Part shown: positions 24,004 through 35,738 of the stretch, in pieces
How the letters are laid out: the number at the start of each line of letters is the position of its first letter
Numbering within the stretch: position 1 is the stretch's first letter
Source: Bursaphelenchus xylophilus
Taxonomy: Eukaryota; Nematoda; Chromadorea; Rhabditida; Aphelenchoididae
Length of the DNA: 64,000 bases
NCBI GenBank assembly: GCA_904066235.2
Contig: CAJFCV020000005.1
Span: 8,241,501 to 8,305,500, forward strand
Direction: 5' to 3'
Program-made: the position numbers and the translations under genes
The notes under the pieces: model-generated
Seen by the model: the letters and a program-made list of their open reading frames with translations, nothing else
Database searches by the model: none
What the model was told of the DNA's origin: nothing

Positions 24004-24507
24004 ATGTCAACGGAATTCCCTGCATTTCCGGATAAGTTCAAGGAGTTCAGCGTGGACCCAATTCATATTGAGGTAAACCTTTTGCTTACTGTCATTCAAA
24101 TTTTAGAACAAAAAGAAGAAGCCATTTGATGTCACATTGAAAGTCCGCAACTCCAGTGAATTTGGAGTCTTGTTCAAGGTCAAGTGCACCTCCAATAGCC
24201 GAATCAAGCTGGTAAATTGTGCCGATATTTTGGGTCCACTGGAGGAGACTGAAGTCGGAATTACCCGATTGGATGTAGAACCTGAGGCTGGCGATCAGCT
24301 GTGTGTGATCTATGCGTTGGTTGGAGAGTGTTGGATTCCAAAAGAGAAGCGGAACGCGTATCAGGTGCGTTTTGAGAGCAAATTTATATTACCCATGATG
24401 ACGTCGACCTATTTTCTTGGAATTTCTTTCAGGCTTGGCTTCGTGCGACCTCCCAGCAAGTCACAACTCGATCCATCTTTGTTGAGGTCTCCAATGCTTC
24501 CGATTAG
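24004..24507 (+). CDS. MSP-domain protein, short form
   Basis: Three exons (24004-24072, 24107-24364, 24433-24507) give 133 residues, the size of one major sperm protein (MSP) fold. MSP domains are immunoglobulin-like beta sandwiches; nematodes have expanded them for amoeboid sperm movement and signalling. Visible pattern: FSVDPIHIE, PFDVTLKVRNSSEFGVLFKVKC, ILGPLEETEVGITR, and EKRNAYQAWLRATSQ near the end. The match to classic MSP is partial, closer to the short sperm-specific (SSP-like) relatives. Intron 1 is only 34 nt. Confidence 0.8.
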
Positions 24508-24627
24508 AATGAAGTTAGAATTCATTTATTAATTAAAAAACGTATCTATGTTATACTAGGCCAAGTGAAACTGAAAATAAACAAATATTGCTACGAAAAG
24601 GCACTGATAAAGAGATCCAAGGACGTT

Positions 24628-25169
24628 TCATCCATACAATTCCTCAATAATCGAGATCCGTTTGTTTTCCTGAGGGTTCTCCGGGGCATTCTGGTAGTCA
24701 CCATCTCCAAAGTCCCATTCTTCGTCGATGTCCTTGTCATCGGCGAAACTGTCGGAATGCTTCTTCTTTTTGGCACAGAATACCTCATCGTCCTCATCAT
24801 CTGATTCAAAGCCCGCTTGATTCAGTCGGACGTATTTGTCTTCAAATTCTTCCTGCATTAGCACGCGGATTCGGAGGGTTTGGTTTCGTCGATGGAGCTT
24901 GGTCTTGATGAGACGGATATGCTTATGAAGTGCGGACCGAGTCATCTTGACGATCTTGTCTTTCTGAGAGTCTCTTTGGGAAGGGAAAACCTAAAATCAA
25001 AAGATTTTTTATATTACACTGGGCAACAACAGATGAGCATTCGAAAAATGGTGCAAAATCTTACCATTTTTGTGGATTTGGATCTCTTTTGGCCAACAGA
25101 GTCCTTCACTGATGGTGTGGGTTTGTTATTTGAGAGTCCAGCCGTGGGGATGGCGCCATTTTCTGCCAT
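24628..25169 (-). CDS. Unknown acidic protein
   Basis: Two exons (25169-25065, 24990-24628) give 155 residues. A polar N-terminus rich in Ser, Lys and Thr leads to a basic amphipathic stretch (ALHKHIRLIKTKLHRRNQTL) and then an acidic region (ESDDEDDEV, DKDIDEEWDFGDGD) split by a KKKKH patch. This looks like a small nuclear or RNA-associated protein but I recognise no domain. The intron carries one copy of the recurrent TATATTAC motif. Confidence 0.65.
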
Positions 25170-28100
25170 TCTAGTTTCTGGCGCTCGGCTTGATCTCAAA
25201 CCCCAAGTTCCCTGCAAAGATTGCAAATAAATTCGTCAACCATAGCATAAAGAAAACGCGCGTAACTTGAGCGTGATATAACAACGCATATTTTACCAAG
25301 AATTCTTAGTAGAATGAAAGGAAACGCGCAAAAAAACCTTGTCGCCAAAAAAAATCTCCCCAACATTTTTTTTCGTCTCGTCGCGACGTTCTTCTTATTA
25401 TTAGCAGTGAATACCGGTAAAATAGGGTGAAGAGACTGTAAACTTGGGGTGAAAACACCTTTCCATGCAAGCGACAACAGAAGAGGTTTATACTTTTTGG
25501 GCAAATCCATGTTATCCATGGGATCCCGGGATGAATAAAGTGAAATAAGTTCAAAAACATGATTAGTTCAATAAATTGTTTACGAATTATAGAGAAATTA
25601 TGGTTTACAGTAACTTGCGTGCCAACGCAGTAACTGATGACCGAAGATCGAGGGTTTTAGGGCAAAAATAAAAAAAGCGATATTTTATACGATGAAAAGT
25701 GTTTGTGTCGAAGATTTACAAAAGATATATGTCGAGATCAAAGCAAAATATGAAAAGGAGCTAACCAGGCCTTATCTGATACCGGCAAGCGATTACACAA
25801 TTCCAGATCCATTTTTAGAAGAGCAATTATATTACTTTAGATGCTTGTTATGAATTTTAAACCCAAACGTGCGCTTGCAATTTTTTCGTCTGCGTCTCAT
25901 ATTTAAAAAAGTGAAGAATGGAGCGAGAAAAACCGGATGGTTGAACATGAATATCAAAAAGATCAAATAGTTTCGATAGCCTAAAAGAATTTGCAAAACA
26001 TAATTGAAATAAAAACAGGGGTGTTACAAAAAATGTTAATTTAAACGTGCAATTAAAGGGATTATGCTATCTAACTAAGACTAATTCAACCCGCTGGAAG
26101 GATTAGTAACGCTTTTCTTAATTGGGGTTGCAATAAAAAACGATTTGGCGTGAAGGGAGAAGAGATATGTGAAATCTTCTTGGATAGCATAAAAAACGTG
26201 GTTTATCGTTTGGAGAACTACTGCAACTGTGTATTTTAGAAACTGTTTCAAACAAGTTTTAAGATCCGTTTACCCAACAATGGCCAAAACTTTACCTTTT
26301 ACTGGGTAGTATAGTATAGTTTATACCAAAAAATAAGGACATAGGGATTTGTTGGCGTTTCACTAAGCGAACTATGATCTTTGGTGGGTACTAATCCATT
26401 TTAATCCAACTAAAATGGATCTTACACTACTTCCATTTTGTCCCATAGCCCATAAATAGGTATTATAATAGATTTAAGCACCGTTTGCGATCAGCGTGAA
26501 AAGCCCGCCACAGCTTTTGATTTTGGCGTCAGTGGCCTTTTACCGGCATTGCAGAAAATATTATGTTATAATAAATAGATGACGCAGGACAATATAACGT
26601 TTACAAGAACCGAGGAGCCTCACAATCAGCAGGCTTGAATTTCCGATGACTCAAAATTTACTCCATATTTAATTTTAGAGAGCAAGAATCGATTTTAAAT
26701 ATCAAAAATGCGTTATTCTAGACCTAGTCTAGGATAAGTTCTTGCGTGTAGTACAGGTTTGTTTCTGGACGCCCCTCATTTATATTCACGTCCAAAAACT
26801 CGTAACACCTTAATCTCATTGTCATCGCTTTGCCTTTATTAGGATTTACTTTAACGAGACAGAAAGGTTTTCAAATTTAGACTAGTTAGTCCAGTATGAT
26901 ACAATTTGTATCACACTGTGCCTCAGAGCTAAAGAACTTGTATTCCTATCCCAGTTTTGGTTTGCAATGCCTGCTAAACACCGTACAATACAATTTTTTG
27001 TGCTCAGGCGATGAAACGAACTCCGTTTGGCCTTGGAGATCGAGACGCTAATGATAATACAAACGATGGCTCAGATCCCCAACCAGCCTTTGGCGGAGAG
27101 CATTCACTGCGCATTTATGGCCTACAAACCTCACGTGACACTGCTCTACCCGCAGGTCCTAATCAAAATGTCGGAATCGAACGTGAAAACATTCAAGAAA
27201 TGCTTCGAACCGCCGCCTGGAAGTGAGGGAGAATTGTGCGGAGACGAATAAGCGGTGCGTAAACGGGGCAGACACACACAGCCACCCCGTCTTCTCCATT
27301 CCCCCCATTGCTCGCCCCTTTCTCTCGTCTCGTCTACTCCAAATGAATGAAGAAAAAACCGTAGGGTTTGCGGGCGTTCCGTTCCGTCTGATGGCGAAAG
27401 CGATAGGACCAAACCGGATATATCCAAAAATTTTGGAAGGTGATCACCAAAGACGGGGAGAATTTTGAAGGTCTCTGCGAAAATTTGGAATTGCCGACCT
27501 GCGTCTACAATAACCAATAAAATCACCCGAAAAGTTAGGTCCGCCGATGACAGAAAGTTAATACTATATTTACCGCGAAGATGAGCTTCCAAGCTTTTGG
27601 TCTGGTTCATCAAGTTTTCATAAGTAATTTTGTCCAGACTGATCCCTAAATCATTCCAAAAACAGGCAAATTTTGTTGACCATCGGTTCTTGTGCATGCA
27701 GAGTCACCGCACAGTGCACTGAGCCAGAATTTGGTGATTGCACGGTGCGGAAAGTTTGCCACATTTCACTTCCAAAAATTTCCCAAAAAATCCGCCTTCC
27801 AGGCTCCCAAAAGTGACGAAAATCCTCCGAAATCCAAAGCGACGAAAATTCGCAGAGGTTTGTCGCTGAAATCACCAAAAACCACTGCACTCTGGGCCTG
27901 CGACGTCAATTTTGTAGCTTATTTCACTCCAGATCACTGCGAGTTTTGCCCGTGACATTGAAAGAAATTGCGAGAGAGTGCGCGTTTGAAGGAGAGAGGA
28001 AGAGAAAGAGAGACGAAAAAGGCGACACTTGTGATCACCGGGCAGAATGCGACATGCATTTTGAATGCACAGTGCAGTCAGATTGAGAGAAAAACGGAAC

Positions 28101-28303
28101 TGCACTGTGCCGTCGGAGCTGCAGACTTTCGGAAACAGCTTGGACAGAATGCTGACACCCCAAAGAATCAAAAATTTTGTTGGTAAACCGTCCAATCTTC
28201 TGTTTTCGCGGCGAGACCCGAATCTTCCCTAAATTCTCTAAAAAATTCCAAAAAATCAAAAAAAAAAATCTTAAATAAATAATTTATTCAAAAAATGTTA
28301 TTT
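25170..28303. other. Gene-poor stretch of about 3.1 kb
   Basis: No gene model can be supported. The ORF at 27027-27251 (+) has protein-like composition but no recognisable family and no clear splice partners. The overlapping minus ORF at 27146-27697 is probably its shadow or chance. From 27700 to 28110 there are four copies of the palindromic word GCACNGTGC, and a purine-rich GAGA-like tract lies near 27965-28015. Confidence 0.5.
27709..28110. promoter_or_regulatory. Cluster of four GCACNGTGC palindromes
   Basis: Copies lie at 27709-27717, 27740-27748, 28067-28075 and 28102-28110. A second cluster of three lies at 49290-49357, and one copy lies inside the element at 30478-30654. A palindromic word points to a dimeric DNA-binding factor or to repeat remnants; I cannot tell which. 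Confidence 0.4.
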
Positions 28304-30916
28304 CTAATTCACACTTTGGAGATCAGTTTGGACGAGATTACTGCCACTTGGAGGTTCGGGTACCTTTATTTGGTTTTGAGGTCCAGTCGATTTACCCTCG
28401 TTGGCATTATTTCCCTCAGCGTTTCCCTTATTATTCGCTTCAATTTTGGCCATTTCGACCAAATTCTCGTATGCAGGCCCCTCCATCAGTGGTGCTCTTG
28501 GTGGCTCCGGCGGGGCCTTGTTGATGACTGGAGCCGGTTTTTCCGGGATTTTTTCTTCTTTCTTGCTGACTTTTTCCACATTCTTCGCCTTCTTCGAGGA
28601 ACTTCCTACTTTTTTTGGTGTTTTCCTGTGCAAGGGTGATTTGAGGTCGTGGAAATAGTTCCTCAAAGACTCGGTGGGATCTTCATTGTGCTCCATGACT
28701 TTGAGGATACTAAAACAAGACGTAAAAAATTTGGAAATTTAAAGAAAATTATGACTAAAATTATGACATTTTAGACAAAAAAAGATTTATTAGGACGTCT
28801 AGTTTAGTTTCAACGCATTTGACTTACTTTGGAATGTCCACATCAATGAATTCTTGGAGTTGTTCCATCATTTTCTTGTCCAATTTGTTCCAACCAGCCA
28901 CATTGCTCTCCAATCCGCGTTGTTGGAATAGCTAAAAATATTGCTCCAGATCCATAGTGTTTCAAAAAGGCAAGCTTTACAAGGGTAACAATTTCAACCT
29001 ACTTCTTGCAGTGGCATATAACTTTCCGGAATTTGACTTTGAATTCGAACATTGTGGAAGATCTTGGTCAACTTTCCCCCTTTCAATGCGCCCTGGAGAT
29101 TACGTTGGTTCTTTCGGTACTGAAAGTATGGTATTTGTGAAGTTCTATGTAAAAAAACAAAAATAATATAAATCTTTAATCATTTTTTCCGGTTTTCCCA
29201 GCCGGAAACGGAATGCCAAAAACAGCGGGAATTTAAATTTTCAAAATTTTTATTTTTTAATTTTAAAAAATCCCGCTTACCCATCCACGCATGCATTCAC
29301 TCATGATGAGCGCATGAATTTTGACTTGCTTCGCCCGTTTTATGATGTCATTTACTTTCCGATCCATACACTTTGCCGGGATTCTTTGAAAAACCTCAAA
29401 AAGTTCTTTATAATCAGCATGAAATCTCTTGGGAATTCCATTAGCCGCGATTTCATCAGAGAATGAGCAAATGTAGACTCGAGGGACCTCTGGCGTTGAG
29501 ATGACTTTACTCAGCATCCACATCAGTGCTCCGCGGACTCGAGTCAAGTGCTGGGTGTCGACGGAGTCGGCTTTGTTCAAGATGATTTTGATCTGAAAGA
29601 CGTTGATTCACATAAAGAGCCGACTAAATTCCAAGTTTTATCAGTTTTCTTTTATTTTTATCAGCTAAAAAAGATCGAAAAATAAAAAAATTTTGTATTG
29701 CAAAAAATCGTGGTAAATAAATTTGATTTTACTTTGTTTTATTCTTCAACAAGCAATTTAACTTACTTTCTCCTCATTTCCTTTGATATTCTGCAGAACA
29801 ATCTTGAATTCCTCGCTGATATCCAATCTGGAGATGTCGAACAACAAGATGATTAGATCGACCTTGTCGGCAATGAATCTGGATACTGTAGCAAAGTCAT
29901 ATCCTCTATTGGAAGTATGTTTTTCGCCAGATAAAATGCCAGGGGTATCGATGAGGGTCATGTGTTTCAAGAGCCCCGAATTTAAGGCGGCTCCTCGAAT
30001 TCGTGTGGAAAATGTTGACCCGAACGTGCTCAGGCACTGAAAAAACAGTGAAAAATTACTAGAAAATCTATACCAGGCGGTTAGAAAAAAATTTTATAAA
30101 GGATTTATGTTCAGTTTTTTCATTATCAACCTTCCTCATTTTCTGCTTACCTGGAATGGAAGACTTGGATCTGCCATTAAAGTTGCTCCCATCACTTCAT
30201 GTTGCTTTTCTCCATAATGAACAACGGTAAAAGTGTCAGTTGTTGGATCAGGCCCAATTCTGGAGCCGGGGTACTCCTGGCCAAGCAGATATTTTATCAT
30301 TGTAGTTTTTCCGACGGAGTACTGCAATAAAATTTTTTATAACACGAAAAATTTCTTTGGTAAATTGCTGACACTGCCTTTGGCAGCTAAAAAATATGAA
30401 ACCTATGAAAACTTCAAATTCTGCACAGCGCAAACTAATTTTTTTCAACCCTTTAAAAAATCTTTTTATTACTACAGTACTAGTCGCGCCATAAAGTCCT
30501 GACACATTTTGTCGCGGGTGTCGCGCGAGAAAAGTGGCGAACTCGCGCGAAAGTGCATGTCGCTAGTGCACAAACGGGGAATTGCCGCGACGAGTGCGAA
30601 AGGAAAACAAAATGCACTGTGCAAATGTGTCAGGACTTTATGTCGCGACTAGTATGCCTTACCTGCCCCAAAAACAACACCAATGGAACCGAAATGAATT
30701 CCCCCTTCCTCAGTGGCGGATTGTGGAACTGCTCAAAAACATGTCGCTTCTCCATTGGAGCAACTTTTTGATCGTACAAAAATTCCAACACTTCCAAAAC
30801 ATTGTCCTTGGTTATTGGGGGACATGGCTGGAAAAAAATACTTCTTTTTTGGAAAAATATTAATGAAATTTGAAATTCGATTTCCAGATTACTTTAGCCT
30901 TGTTCCTACTGCACAT
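28304..30916 (-). CDS. EHD-type dynamin-like ATPase lacking the EH domain
   Basis: Eight exons join in phase (30916-30893, 30827-30663, 30321-30151, 30036-29767, 29592-29281, 29119-29003, 28931-28828, 28709-28304) to 522 residues. EHD proteins are membrane-remodelling ATPases of endocytic recycling. Visible features are the N-terminal helix (EVLEFLYDQKVAPMEKRHVF), P-loop GQYSVGKTT, PDPTTDTF switch I, IDTPGILSGEKHTSNRGYDF switch II, IILLFDISRLDISEEF, the NKAD base motif, and TRVRGALMWMLSKVISTPEV. The helical stalk follows (LQGALKGGKLTKIFHNV). Where family members end in an EH domain, this protein ends in about 110 disordered residues rich in Lys, Pro, Glu and Asn. The very short first exon (MCSRNKAK) was chosen because it fits phase and donor; it is the least certain part. 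Confidence 0.88.
30478..30654. mobile_element. 177-bp inverted-repeat element in an EHD intron
   Basis: The left end TACTAGTCGCGCCATAAAGT and the right end are inverted repeats of about 33 bp with one clear mismatch, both abutting TA. The right end lies only six bases from the exon donor at 30662. The interior is GC-rich and carries one GCACTGTGC word. Confidence 0.9.
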
Positions 30917-31062
30917 TGGAAGCTATATGATCTGTCTTCCTTGAGCCTTGATAGAAGAATAAAAGGGATTACTAAATGCTGACCGGTTTTTGTAGAAGCG
31001 GATTTTGGAATAAACTGGCATGCCACTCGGCCACACACGTCAAAACAATTCTTTCAGAAAAT

Positions 31063-31250
31063 TGAAAAAACAAGGAATCTCGGATCATTGATTTTTTGCG
31101 AAGTGCCACAGAATTATCGAGCGTGAAAAATTATTTTCCTCCTCGAAAAAACATTTTTCTCGAAATTCTCTGGGAAAGTTTTCTTTTGTGACTCGATAAT
31201 TCAGCGACATTTCGTCAAAAATCAATGATCCGAGGTTCCTTGTTTTTTCA
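31063..31250. mobile_element. 188-bp foldback element upstream of the EHD gene
   Basis: Arms of about 55 bp (left starts TGAAAAAACAAGGAATCTCG, right is its near-complement) enclose a spacer that is itself partly self-complementary (AATTATCGAG and CTCGATAATT). Weaker similarity extends outward on both sides. No TA duplication is obvious. Confidence 0.7.
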
Positions 31251-31606
31251 CTTTTTCTTTGACGTATGGCAGAGCTTTGCTAAACCTTCACTCTGATTTA
31301 TGCTAATTTCTTGATGATCTTGAGACAAAATTTTAGGTAGTGCGATTTTGATGAAACTTGTCACAGATAAAAATCGGATTTTTTAAAAATTTTTAACTTG
31401 CGCCTTGCAGAAAACAGAGATTTTTATGACAAAAGTTGTCGAAATTTTTTCTATTATAAAAGAAGCCAAACGTTACGATCAAAATCACTTTCTCCAACTG
31501 TCTCTGCTCAAGTCATTGACCACTTTTTAAAATTCAATTGATACAGATGTACTCCACTGAAGTCTTCAAAATACAGTTAAATTAAAAATATATAGTATAA
31601 CAATAT

Positions 31607-34267
31607 TTATATTATTGATTGAAATCTTCCTCTTTGTTTCTTATGTAACCGTCGTCGGTTTCTTCGATTTCGGCGAAGCCTTCTTCGCAAATGTCCTTTC
31701 CTTGGAATCCATGTAAATGGAACATTCAGCTTGCTAAATGAACTCTTATGGGAGACCTTTGAGGCAGTTGACGAAGGTGATGACAAGCTTGAAGTTGACG
31801 AGCTGGGCCTTTGTCCTCTGCTTGGCGATGGAGGCCTAAAATGTGTTAAAAGTCATCAAAAATATCTTCACAAAGAACTTGGCCTAGCATGAGACTGTAC
31901 CAGGCTTAAAAAAGTGTCGCAAATGTAGGGCTTTCTGTTCAAAGGAAACAGATGAATCTACTATTTACCCACCTTTTTATAGCGTCTTCGTTTGTAGCAG
32001 AACTATCGACAAGACGATTAGTTGCAGCCGGTTTTTTCTTTCCATTCTGTCCAGATACCCGTCCAGTAGAATCTACCCTGCCTCCAGTACTGTCACCATA
32101 ACCTGCATCAGTGTTTTCATTTTGATTTTTCTCTCCATATCCATTGTCATCTCCACCATAAGGAGTGGAAGGAATTTCGGAGTTCCCATATTCTTTATTG
32201 TCGAAAGAATCATAGCCTGAGGGCTTAACATTCTCATATCCATAGCCTTGAGAATTCGTTTCTCCTTCGGTATAACCATCTGCTGAACCGCCATTGCCGA
32301 AGTGGTTGTTTCTTCCGTCGGATTCGTCGAAAATTTCGTCTTCTTGTTTGGGTGTTGCATAGAGTAGAATAAACCTGGGAGTAATTTTTTTAGCTATGAT
32401 AAAAAAATTGCTAGAGTAAAATACGTGATCTATATAGCTTTTTGCTGTCTCGTTTGAATGTTACATCTTCTTATGAAGTATTAAAATTTTGATAAAATAA
32501 ATGACGAAACGAGTAATTTACCCCAAAAAATCAACTCACTTTCCGTCCCGCTTGATTTTGCAATACTGATCCATGAAGAAATTGCTCTTACTGACGTAAT
32601 CTCCATTCCCGACGATGACTTCATAGGGCTGGCCAAATTCCTTTTCCGCTTTATCGCCAATATATTGTGCAATTTTGTTCGTATTACAAGCATTGTAATC
32701 TGTGTCCAGATCATCTTTTAGCTGCTCGAAACTCTCGTCCATCAGCCTTTCCAACGCCTCGTTGCAACACATCAACATGTCAGCGTTGGCGTAACAGCTG
32801 GGCAGTGGGAATCGGCGCTCCAGTTCTTGCAACCATAGCTGGTCAGCGTCGGATAAAACGTCGGTTTGTTGAGCTTCACCTAGGCCAGGGGCAACTGATG
32901 GCGACGCTGGGACGGAGGCTGAAAATTTGAAGGTTTGTAAAATACAAAATTCTCACCCGAGCTTCCAGCAGTTCCAGCACCTGCAGCCGATGCCACAGAA
33001 TCCCCAGCGGCTGAAGCGGCGCCTCCAATACTAGCTGCTGATCCGATTGAGCTTGATGACGCAGAAGATCCTGCTGCTCCCGTGGAACCAGCTGATCCTG
33101 CGGAGCCACTTCCAGCGACTGATCCAGCCGATCCCGCGGAGACAGCGCCTCCCGATGTTCCAGCAGCTCCACTTGCTCCAGAAAGGCCCGACGCTCCAGA
33201 TGCGCCGGAGAATCCAGAAGCCCCAGAGGCGCCAGAAAAACCACTTGCTCCGGACGCTCCGGAAAATCCGGAAGCTCCGGAAGCGCCGGAAAATCCACTT
33301 GCTCCGGAGAATCCAGACGCCCCAGAGGCCCCGGAAAAACCCGACGCACCGGAGAAACCGCTTGCTCCAGAAAACCCGCTGGTTCCCGCAAATCCAGCAG
33401 TCCCAGCCGAGCCTGCACTCGCAGCACTGGCGGCACTGGAAGCACTAGCGGCCGATGCAGCCGGCGCTCCGTAGGCTCCATAACTTCCGTAGCCTCCGTA
33501 ACTTCCATAACCTCCGTAGCCGCCATACGAGCCGTAGCCAGCATAACCGGGATAAGCAGCACCAGAAGAAGCAGCTGCGGCTGCCGCGGCTGGAGCTCCC
33601 GGTGGAGGAATAATTCCAGCAAACGGGCCAAAACACCGTTTCCTACGGCGACGAGGAAGATCTGAAAAGATTTAAAAATTCAACAAAAATTACTTGGTGC
33701 GACGATTTGATTTGCAGCTCATTTAACGTTGTAAAGACTTTGGATAGCGCTTTACAAGGGCAGTCAAAATATTTTGCAAACTTTACGATCAAAAGGCTAC
33801 GGAAAACAAGCGGAGATAGCCTGAGAAAACTCGTTTTTTATACTATACACTAAAAAAATTTTCTGCGTATATTTTGGGTTCTGAAGCAACTGTGAGCGCT
33901 AAATTCCCAGAGTTTAGGCCGAAAACAAAGTCTCCGATCGTCCTCGATCTGCAGTAATCGATGAATCTTTCCGTTGCGCCTGCAAAGAGCAAGCTAACAT
34001 TTTAAAGGAATTATAAGCATTCTGGTCAGATTATGTACGCAAAATTTGAAGAAAATCTGAGAGATTTGTCTTCGGCAATTTCAATATTGACAGCATAGTC
34101 ATCACATCATCAAACAAAGACTCACCACTGCTAGCTTTCTTCTTGTAATGCCGTAGATCTCTGAGGGTCGTCAAAGTTCCGTTCCGACTCTTTTCGGCTT
34201 CCTCTTCCGCACATTGCGAATAAATTACGTCGACGGAAAGGCACAGTAATAAAATTAGCGCTCGCAT
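31607..34267 (-). CDS. Ground-like (hedgehog-related) secreted protein with silk-like repeats
   Basis: Exons 34267-34126, 33661-32957, 32918-32540 and 32374-31973 join in phase, with a last exon from 31835. A signal peptide (ALILLLCLSVDVIYSQ) is followed by a charged stretch and a dibasic site RRRRKR that could be a proprotein cleavage site. Next come YGSYGGYGGYGSYGG repeats and about 150 residues of GASGFSGASG-type repeats. The ground-like domain then spans CCNEALERLMDESFEQLKDD, the YNACNTNKIAQYIGD region, and VIVGNGDYVSKSNFFMDQYC plus K-rich end. Ground-like proteins are nematode-specific, secreted, and related to hedgehog-like genes. The tail is Gly/Asn/Tyr-rich then Ser-rich and Arg-rich. 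The last exon is ambiguous: donor GTGGGT gives the Arg-rich end at 31607, while donor GTAAAT gives a 29-residue end stopping at 31746. Confidence 0.8.
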
Positions 34268-35738
34268 CCCTTAAGCGACGTTTAAAACACTGAGCTTTTC
34301 ACGCGCGACGCAAGAGGAAACTTCGCCCTTCTCGATGCAGAACTAAATCAGCAAAAGAAACTCCCAAACCAGAATATTCCAGTAATCCGCAGGCTGTAAG
34401 GTTAGAAGAGAACTCGCTTAGTTACATTGGATTAGATGTCGTCTACATGTTGGTCGAAAAACACTTTCGGAGATTGACGATCAAACAGTCCAAAGATCTT
34501 TAAAGAATGGCAATGTTGAAAGATGGGATTAAATAAAAGGGAAAAAGGTAGAAAAAAGCTCAGAAAAGGAATCTAAAGTTAAATTTGTATATGGGGAAGA
34601 TGCCCAATAAGAGGCCAATAAATGCAAAAAGTCGAAAACTTGTATGGAAACATTAAGAATAGGGACAAATCGTTGAAAACAGTATTGCATTGACGTCGAT
34701 GTACAGATTTTACTCCAATTTTACTGACAGACTCCACAAAGGTTAGATCAAAATTGCCGAAAATTTCAGCCCATGGTTTGCAAAGAAAGCCGAGATGTTC
34801 AACGATTTTTGACGGAAAGAGACCATGTAAAAAACAAAAAAGTAATGGCCAGGAAAAACTGTTGGTTGGCTGCGGTCTTATAAACTATGAAACAATGATT
34901 TTCTGAATGACTTTTTGCTGACATATCTACCTTAAAGCTTTGGTCCAAAAATCACGGATTCTGCAAATTTGCAGTTTTAAAATTTAAAAATGGAGTGCTG
35001 CGCCTTGTGCGGTTCTCATGGCGTTTTATTCCAATTCCAAGAAACCTTTTATGTAAATAGCTACCGTATTCCATTTCAAAAAAATCTTTTCAGATAAAAC
35101 ATATTAGTTCCAATAACAGTCAAATTAAGATGACCTTAAGACAAAAGACCCTTTAAACCTCTCAACAGCAGCCATAACATCCAGTTTTATCTCCCCGAGG
35201 TGTTTTATAGAGTAATCAAAAGAAAACTTCCTAATTCTGCAGGAATTTTATTGTTACTGACCTCCTGTGGTGAAGGGAAGTAGGTCTTGTATGACCCAAT
35301 CTTCTGTTGTAAGTACTTCATAGTTTTTACAAGCTTCTGAGATCTTCATACTTATAAATTATATCAGACAAGAAAAAAAATTTAGTAGCGGAAATTGCGT
35401 AAACTAAACGATTTTGAGAGTTAGTCTGTAATCATAAGCCCAATGGATGGATCTCTGAACCACATCCTAAAGATTTTAAAGTTTTTATTAGTCTCTTTAA
35501 CTCCTCTCTATTCGTTACAGGCTTGCTTAATCGAGCATAAGAATAGAGTAATTGTTTATTTTCGCGGACTGGAATCCCACGGCGAGCAACATAAACGTTT
35601 TTCTTCCCTAAAATATTATAAAAATGCAAAGATTCCCAAATTAAAGCTAAAAACATTTACTTAAAATACCTGTTAATAATATGCAGATTACACATGGTGA
35701 GATTGTAAGTGAGATTTAATACAGGGTTACATCCGAAT
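34268..35738. other. No gene supported
   Basis: About 1.5 kb upstream of the ground-like gene. A minus ORF at 35432-35607 has protein-like composition (NVYVARRGIPVREN) after a TTTTAG acceptor, but no upstream exon joins it in the right phase, so I did not call it. Confidence 0.45.

Noticed and set aside
25196..25560. Hydrophobic minus ORFs upstream of the acidic-protein gene
   Set aside because: Two overlapping frames, no splice signals, low-complexity Phe/Leu composition typical of chance AT-rich frames.
27011..27697. Overlapping ORFs on both strands in the gene-poor region
   Set aside because: Protein-like words on the plus strand, but no family, no joined exons and no clear start.
32876..33631. 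252-codon minus frame rich in Arg/Leu/Pro
   Set aside because: Shadow of the Gly/Ala/Ser repeat frame of the ground-like gene, which joins in phase to both neighbours.
35432..35695. Possible two-exon gene (ATG at 35695 joined to 35607-35432)
   Set aside because: The donor and acceptor phases do not match; joining brings an early stop.
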